A stretch of DNA of 11,272 bases from Candidatus Desantisbacteria bacterium CG1_02_49_89 (GTDB lineage Bacteria; Desantisbacteria; UBA1551): NCBI GenBank assembly GCA_001871075.1, contig MNUP01000001.1:1-11272 (forward strand). The letters are read 5' to 3'. This document shows, piece after piece, positions 5,490-8,880 of this stretch. Position 1 is the stretch's first letter; every line of letters begins with the position of its first letter. The position numbers were made by a program, and so were the translations under genes. The notes below the pieces were generated by a model. The model was not told where the DNA came from, did no database searches, and saw only the letters and a program-made list of their open reading frames with translations.

Positions 5490-6750
5490 ACTTTGCCAGT
5501 ATTATTATTCCTTTCCATGTATCATAGCCTACCTTGGCCTGCCATATATAGATGCCCGCGTCCGCGGGATCGCTCCTGCCGGCACCCTCAAAATTGTAGT
5601 TCCCATCCCATGAGATCCATGACATTCCCTGAAGTATTTCCTTCCTATAGACCTTTGCTCCGTTAAGGTCGTATATTTCAAACACCCCTGCTTCCTGGGC
5701 AGCGGGGAACTTGAAGTAAGCAGCGTCGCTGTATCCGTCACCGTTCGGCGTGAACGGATTGGGGAAAGCGCCGTAATTGGGGAACCCGGGCTCCTGCTGC
5801 ATGCTGAGGTCCGCAACCGCCCAGTAAGACAGGTTGTAGGTCTGCGAGGTTACCGTCTGCGCGGCCATGTCTATGACGCTATGTATCCTCATCCACTTAT
5901 CGCCAAGCCATTTGAAATTAGAAAGCCTGCGCGGTATGTCGTCCACCTTGACGGAAGTCCCCTTGACCTTGCCCCTGTAAATATCATACGCGAACCTGAG
6001 TTCCAGCGGGGCCGAGAACTCGGTGATGTACGTCGAGGTGCCGAAGACCTTGCAATAAACCTCACAGAAATTCGCCAGGCCCTTCTTAGCCCACGCCGGT
6101 ATCGGCAGCTCGTCAAGCGAAAGGAGCTTGATGTTCAGCACCACCATGCCGGTCGAAGCCCCGAAAGCGGAATCCGGCCTGGGTATCCTGAGCAGGACCC
6201 TTGAATCTCCCTGCGCCACAACCTCTATGGTCACTGAATCCGGGGTTGACGCGCTGAATATACCGCCTTCAGTGCTTATGCCGGTCGGGACCGGATCGGA
6301 AAGATCTCCGGCCTCATAATCCGTCCTTAAAGCGAAAACCGAATAGCTGTAGATCGTGTCCCCGGCGACCTGGGAATCCAGGTACGTGTCGCCGTACACT
6401 AAGAACGACACCGTGCTCCCGTCCGGATTGGTCCTTATTATGCAGTAGGTTTCCACCGCCATATCAGACGAGAACATGAGCAGTATCCCGGTATCGCCGG
6501 CTGTGAGCCTGGCCTGGACAGTGGAGATGCCGGAGACCGGTTTCCCGGCAAGAAGCACACCGGCCGCAGTGTCAGAACCGGACAGCACCGGAGCGTTGCC
6601 GCCAATCCAGTAAACGCCGGTGCAGGTGTTGGTTATAAGCACTGCCGCCCCTGCCTCTTCGGCGGGCGGTCCAAACAGGCCCAAAATGGGTATGCCTGCC
6701 CCAAGCGCTGTTAGAACCAGGCCCAGGATAAGCGTCTTTCTGAAACTCAA
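5488..6750 (-). CDS. secreted FN3-like protein with a FlgD/T9SS-type C-terminal sorting-like domain
   Basis: The 420-residue product starts at TTG 6750-6748, six bases after AAGGAG; a frame-open extension to 6801 lacks a ribosome site. A hydrophobic signal (residues about 4-28) is followed by ITNTCTGVY (39-47) and LSGSDTAAG, almost the same as the mature N-termini of the two small DUF11 proteins encoded upstream. Residues about 95-155 look like a fibronectin III domain (Y.IIRT...SFLVYGDTYLDS....TIYSYSVFA). A beta-rich middle region runs to NLSYWAVADLS. Residues 327-420 are a FlgD-like/gliding-motility C-terminal domain: FPNPFTPNGDGYSD, FEIYDLNGAKVYR, WDGNYNFEG, AGIYIWQAKV and the end KGIIILAK. 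In Bacteroidota such domains target proteins through PorV to the type IX translocon. Whether this one is cleaved or anchored is unknown. The stop overlaps the ribosome site of the PorV-like gene. A GGTGGTCT/AGACCGCC hairpin lies just before the ribosome site. Confidence 0.82.
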   Translation of the reverse strand: MSFRKTLILGLVLTALGAGIPILGLFGPPAEEAGAAVLITNTCTGVYWIGGNAPVLSGSDTAAGVLLAGKPVSGISTVQARLTAGDTGILLMFSSDMAVETYCIIRTNPDGSTVSFLVYGDTYLDSQVAGDTIYSYSVFALRTDYEAGDLSDPVPTGISTEGGIFSASTPDSVTIEVVAQGDSRVLLRIPRPDSAFGASTGMVVLNIKLLSLDELPIPAWAKKGLANFCEVYCKVFGTSTYITEFSAPLELRFAYDIYRGKVKGTSVKVDDIPRRLSNFKWLGDKWMRIHSVIDMAAQTVTSQTYNLSYWAVADLSMQQEPGFPNYGAFPNPFTPNGDGYSDAAYFKFPAAQEAGVFEIYDLNGAKVYRKEILQGMSWISWDGNYNFEGAGRSDPADAGIYIWQAKVGYDTWKGIIILAK

Positions 6751-6756
6751 ATCCCT

Positions 6757-6762
6757 CTCCTT
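6757..6762 (-). promoter_or_regulatory. ribosome binding site supporting a TTG start
   Basis: AAGGAG six bases upstream of TTG 6750-6748 decides the start of the FN3/FlgD-type gene; the following codons give a basic n-region and hydrophobic core as expected of a signal peptide. Confidence 0.65.
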
Positions 6763-6873
6763 AAGGCGGTCTTTGGGCAGACCACCCCTGTTTCCCGTCA
6801 ATCTCGCTATGAACTTAGTATAAGTGCGGAACCAGATTGCCTTTTTCTGTTAAAGGATCAACGGTTTAGTGAC

Positions 6874-7006
6874 TGTCATTGCGAACGGCAGTGAAGCAAT
6901 CCGACGAAGTCGTTGCGAGCGATAGCGAAGTCCCGAAGGTCCCAACGGGATCCCTTTGGGACAATCTCATGTCTGGATTGCCACGGGCTTCGCCCTCGCA
7001 ATGACA
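6874..7006. mobile_element. MITE-like inverted-repeat element, copy 1 (133 bp)
   Basis: The ends are TGTCATTGCGA (from 6874) and TCGCAATGACA (to 7006), with matching inner blocks GAAGCAATCC and GGATTGCC. The interior carries a second palindrome, GTCCCAACGGGATCCCTTTGGGAC-like, at 6939-6962, centred on GGATCC. Elements of the 'GTCATTGCGAG...GAAGCAATC' type are dispersed as non-coding palindromes in many bacterial genomes. No coding content is visible. A second copy occurs at 7827-7921. Confidence 0.7.
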
Positions 7007-7028
7007 AACAATACTTCAAACTTCTCCG

Positions 7029-7093
7029 TTCCTTAAGTCATTTTTAAACAGTCTTATGTTAAAAGGTCCTTGGGACCTTTAATCTTCTTAAGG
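7029..7093. repeat. 65-bp palindromic element, copy 1
   Basis: It is bounded by CCTTAAG and CTTAAGG and contains AAAGGTCC/GGACCTTT around a short loop. By hand alignment it matches 57 of 65 positions of copy 2 (7984-8048) without gaps. On the minus strand it lies 89 bases after the stop of the 7183-7680 gene. No T-tract follows on that strand, so terminator function is doubtful. Confidence 0.8.
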
Positions 7094-7105
7094 CTCTAAG
7101 AATCG

Positions 7106-7180
7106 GCTGAATGCTGGATGCTGAATGCTAAATGCCGAATGTTATTAAACATCCAGCTTCCAGCATATAACATCTAGCTG
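7106..7180. repeat. word-repeat hairpin after the second small DUF11 gene
   Basis: The left arm (7106-7141) repeats GCTGAAT/GCTGGAT words about every 8 bases, and the right arm (7150-7180) carries the reverse complement words (CATCCAGC, TTCCAGC), so the two arms form an imperfect stem. It begins two bases after the stop codon, matching the position of the hairpin after the other small gene, but uses different words. Confidence 0.7.
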
Positions 7181-7182
7181 AG

Positions 7183-7680
7183 CTAGTCGACGGTTGCCCT
7201 GAAGCTGAACACTCCGTTCCCTGCAGGTCCGGGGTCAGATCCCGCAACACCGGTAGCCGTATACTGAACTGTGGCACCACCGGTATATGAAACCTTTACC
7301 CCGTTCGCGATCGTGTCACCTGACATACTGCTGTAAGTGAATCCCGCGGGCACATAGTCAGTCAGCGCCATTGTGTCAGAAGCCGCCTCTCCGCTGTTAG
7401 ACCAGACAACCGTGAACTCCACGGTGTCTCCCGAAAGGATGTTCACGCTTCCCCCGCTTGTCTGCCCGGTGCGCAGGTTCGTGATCGACTTCGCGATCGT
7501 CAGGGCAGGAAGACCCTGAAGACGCCCTATCGCGTTATCTGAACCCGACAGCGCTGCCTCCCTTCCCACAACCTCATACTGCCCGGTGCAGGTGTTCGTT
7601 ATGTCCGTCGCTGCCATTACCGGACCCGCAACCAACGCCAATCCGACTGCTACCGCCAAAACCATAAACACTTTACACAT
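7183..7680 (-). CDS. small exported DUF11-domain protein (paralogue 2)
   Basis: The 165-residue product starts at ATG 7680-7678, where AAAGGAGG lies four bases upstream; a longer frame to 7737 runs back through word repeats and has no ribosome site. A signal peptide (MCKVFMVLAVAVGLALVAG) is cleaved probably after VMA, giving a mature start ATDITNTCTGQY. Residues about 57-165 form a DUF11/TIGR01451-type beta domain: ALTIAKSITNLR, ILSGDTVEFTVVWSNSGEAASDT, LTDYVPAGF and the end GVFSFRATVD. The usual last DUF11 strand ('tNtatv.y') is missing at the C-terminus but appears at the N-terminus. The single cysteine of the mature chain is in NTCTG. It is a clear paralogue of the 8174-8683 product. Likely a surface structural subunit; a fibre role is inferred from the strand arrangement. 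Confidence 0.85.
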   Translation of the reverse strand: MCKVFMVLAVAVGLALVAGPVMAATDITNTCTGQYEVVGREAALSGSDNAIGRLQGLPALTIAKSITNLRTGQTSGGSVNILSGDTVEFTVVWSNSGEAASDTMALTDYVPAGFTYSSMSGDTIANGVKVSYTGGATVQYTATGVAGSDPGPAGNGVFSFRATVD

Positions 7681-7700
7681 CCTACCTCCTTTAAATTTTT

Positions 7701-7800
7701 GGAACTTGTTACTTGAACCTTGGAACTTGAACCCCACAAACCACTGACTGTTACTTGAAACTGTTATTTACTGATTATTGGAAGAATTGTTACTAACTAC
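7701..7800. repeat. word-repeat tract upstream of paralogue 2
   Basis: GGAACTTG, TTACTTG and related 7-9 base words recur from 7701, followed by CCACTGACTGTTACTTG and diffuse variants to about 7800. The same words begin 22 bases upstream of the other small gene (8705). No consensus promoter can be picked out within it. Confidence 0.6.
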
Positions 7801-7826
7801 TGAATTTCGCAAAATAGATTTACAGC

Positions 7827-7921
7827 TGTCTTTGCGAGTCCCGACAAGCCGGGACGAAGCAATCTCGTTTTTAACGACGGGATTGCCACCCCGCCACGAA
7901 TATTGGCGGGTCGCAATGACA
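7827..7921. mobile_element. MITE-like inverted-repeat element, copy 2 (95 bp)
   Basis: It runs from TGTCTTTGCGA to TCGCAATGACA, with inner GAAGCAATCTC and GGGATTGCC blocks that match copy 1 at 6874-7006, and additional hairpins (GTCCCG/CGGGAC and CCCGCC/GGCGGG). It is shorter and has a different interior from copy 1. It lies at the same place relative to the duplicated gene as copy 1 does, so it may have been duplicated with the gene rather than inserted independently. Confidence 0.7.
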
Positions 7922-7983
7922 TCAAAAAGCATCAACCAATTAAGGGAAAACCAGTAAAGTGAGTTTTTCTCTCGATTTTTGCA

Positions 7984-8048
7984 TTCCTTAAGCCGTATGT
8001 GAATAGTCTTATGCTAAAAGGTCCTTGTGACCTTTAATCTTCTTAAGG
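7984..8048. repeat. 65-bp palindromic element, copy 2
   Basis: It has the same length, CCTTAAG/CTTAAGG borders and AAAGGTCC/GGACCTTT core as copy 1 at 7029-7093. It sits 125 bases after the stop of the 8174-8683 gene. The outermost 9 and the last 20 bases are identical between copies; differences cluster between the border and the core. Confidence 0.8.
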
Positions 8049-8066
8049 TTTAATTTTCCCAACTTT

Positions 8067-8170
8067 AATTATGAGTTATGAATTATGAGTTATGAATCAA
8101 CAACAAGGAGTTTTTTTAAATATAAATTCCATGCCTTTAATTCATAATTCAGCATTCATAATTCATAATT
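8067..8170. repeat. word-repeat hairpin after the first small DUF11 gene
   Basis: The left arm (8067-8097) repeats ATTATGA/GTTATGA words of 7-8 bases. The right arm (8139-8170) repeats ATTCATA, the reverse complement, separated by a 41-base A/T-rich loop. On the minus strand it begins three bases after the TAA of the gene and could form a long imperfect mRNA hairpin at the 3' end. Confidence 0.7.
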
Positions 8171-8173
8171 GCG

Positions 8174-8683
8174 TTAGTTGACGTTCACCCTAAAGCTGAA
8201 CGCGCCCTGAGCCTTCGCACCCGGGTCTGTTCCAGCCGCTGCAGTGCAGGAGAAAGTGATCATCCCGCCTGATTCGGATATCGCCGGGTTCGTGCAATTC
8301 TGCGCGCTGGTGAAAGTCTCGGTGCCTGTGATGAACGTCATGCCCGAAGGCACATAGTCAGAAAACACGACCGTATCCGCAGATGCCTCCCCGTCGTTTG
8401 ACCAGGTGATGTCGAACTGAAGCGTGTCACCTGAAAGCATATTGACGCTGTTCGGATCAGACTGACCTGAACGCAGGTTGTTGATAGACTTCGCTATCAC
8501 AAGCGCCGGGCTTACCTGAAGCCTTCCCACAGCCGTGTCCAGGCCTGACAGAGCCGTTGAGAGCCCTGTCACCGTGTACTGCCCGGTGCAGGTGTTTGTG
8601 ATGTCCGTCGCTGCCATCGCCGAACCCGCAACCAGGCCAACCAACAAACCAACTACCAAACCAACCACCATTCTGTTAAACAT
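8174..8683 (-). CDS. small exported DUF11-domain protein (paralogue 1)
   Basis: The 169-residue product starts at ATG 8683-8681, preceded by AAAGGAGG. The signal peptide (MFNRMVVGLVVGLLVGLVAG) ends at SAMA, so the mature protein begins ATDITNTCTGQY, as does its paralogue. The rest (about 58-169) is a DUF11/TIGR01451-type beta domain: ALVIAKSINNLRSGQ, MLSGDTLQFDITWSNDGEASADT, FSDYVPSGM, FITGTETFTS and the final GAFSFRVNVN. The domain stops where canonical DUF11 domains would continue into a 'tNtatv' strand; that strand is instead at the mature N-terminus. Three cysteines occur in the mature chain (NTC, QNC, FSC). Only about 200 bases of word repeats separate it from the large gene upstream. 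It is probably a surface subunit; no enzymatic motif is present. Confidence 0.85.
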   Translation of the reverse strand: MFNRMVVGLVVGLLVGLVAGSAMAATDITNTCTGQYTVTGLSTALSGLDTAVGRLQVSPALVIAKSINNLRSGQSDPNSVNMLSGDTLQFDITWSNDGEASADTVVFSDYVPSGMTFITGTETFTSAQNCTNPAISESGGMITFSCTAAAGTDPGAKAQGAFSFRVNVN

Positions 8684-8704
8684 ACTGCCTCCTTTTGTAT
8701 TTGT

Positions 8705-8880
8705 GGAACTTGTTACTTGGAACTTGTTACTTGTTACTGGAAACTACTGACTGTTCAACTCAACAAATTGTTCAATTCAATGATCGTTCAGATCAAATAG
8801 TGGTTCAAATCAACTGAATGTTCAAGGATTTCTTGAAGTCAACTTTTAACTTTTTTTTAACCTTTAACTTTTAACCTGTT
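8705..8880. repeat. three successive word-repeat tracts between the large and small DUF11 genes
   Basis: GGAACTTGTTACTTG words occupy 8705-8740. A looser tract of GTTCAA/TTCAATTCAA words follows to about 8830, and AACTTTTAAC/CCTTTAAC words reach 8880, ending at the stop codon of the large gene. Each tract drifts from word to word rather than repeating exactly. No CRISPR-like fixed repeat and unique spacer pattern is present. Confidence 0.65.

Larger units (their letters stand above)
6874..8756. repeat. tandem duplication of a gene-plus-flank unit of about 1 kb
   Basis: Two units carry, in the same minus-strand order, GGAACTTG word repeats, ribosome site, signal-DUF11 gene, word-repeat hairpin, 65-bp palindrome and MITE-like element. 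Corresponding points are offset by 1003 (start codons), 991 (stop codons), 955 (65-bp elements) and about 915-953 bases (MITE ends). This accounts for nearly all of the gaps 6751-7182 and 7681-8173; what is left of them shows no gene or RNA. Confidence 0.7.

Noticed and set aside
3533-5518. Starting the PorV-like gene at ATG 5518
   Set aside because: It would overlap the end of the FN3/FlgD gene by 31 bases without a clear ribosome site, whereas ATG 5479 has GAGGTG four bases upstream.
7029-7093. Intrinsic terminator for the second small DUF11 gene
   Set aside because: The hairpin is good but on the minus strand it is followed by a mixed AT sequence without a T-run, and the bordered 65-bp layout suggests another type of element.
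7183-7737. A longer start for the second small DUF11 gene at 7737
   Set aside because: The extra 19 residues are encoded by GGAACTTG word repeats, lack a ribosome site and would sit before an otherwise ideal signal peptide; ATG 7680 has AAAGGAGG at good spacing.
7701-8880. CRISPR array
   Set aside because: The repeated words are only 7-9 bases, drift in sequence, and have no constant repeat length or unique spacers; no cas genes are present.
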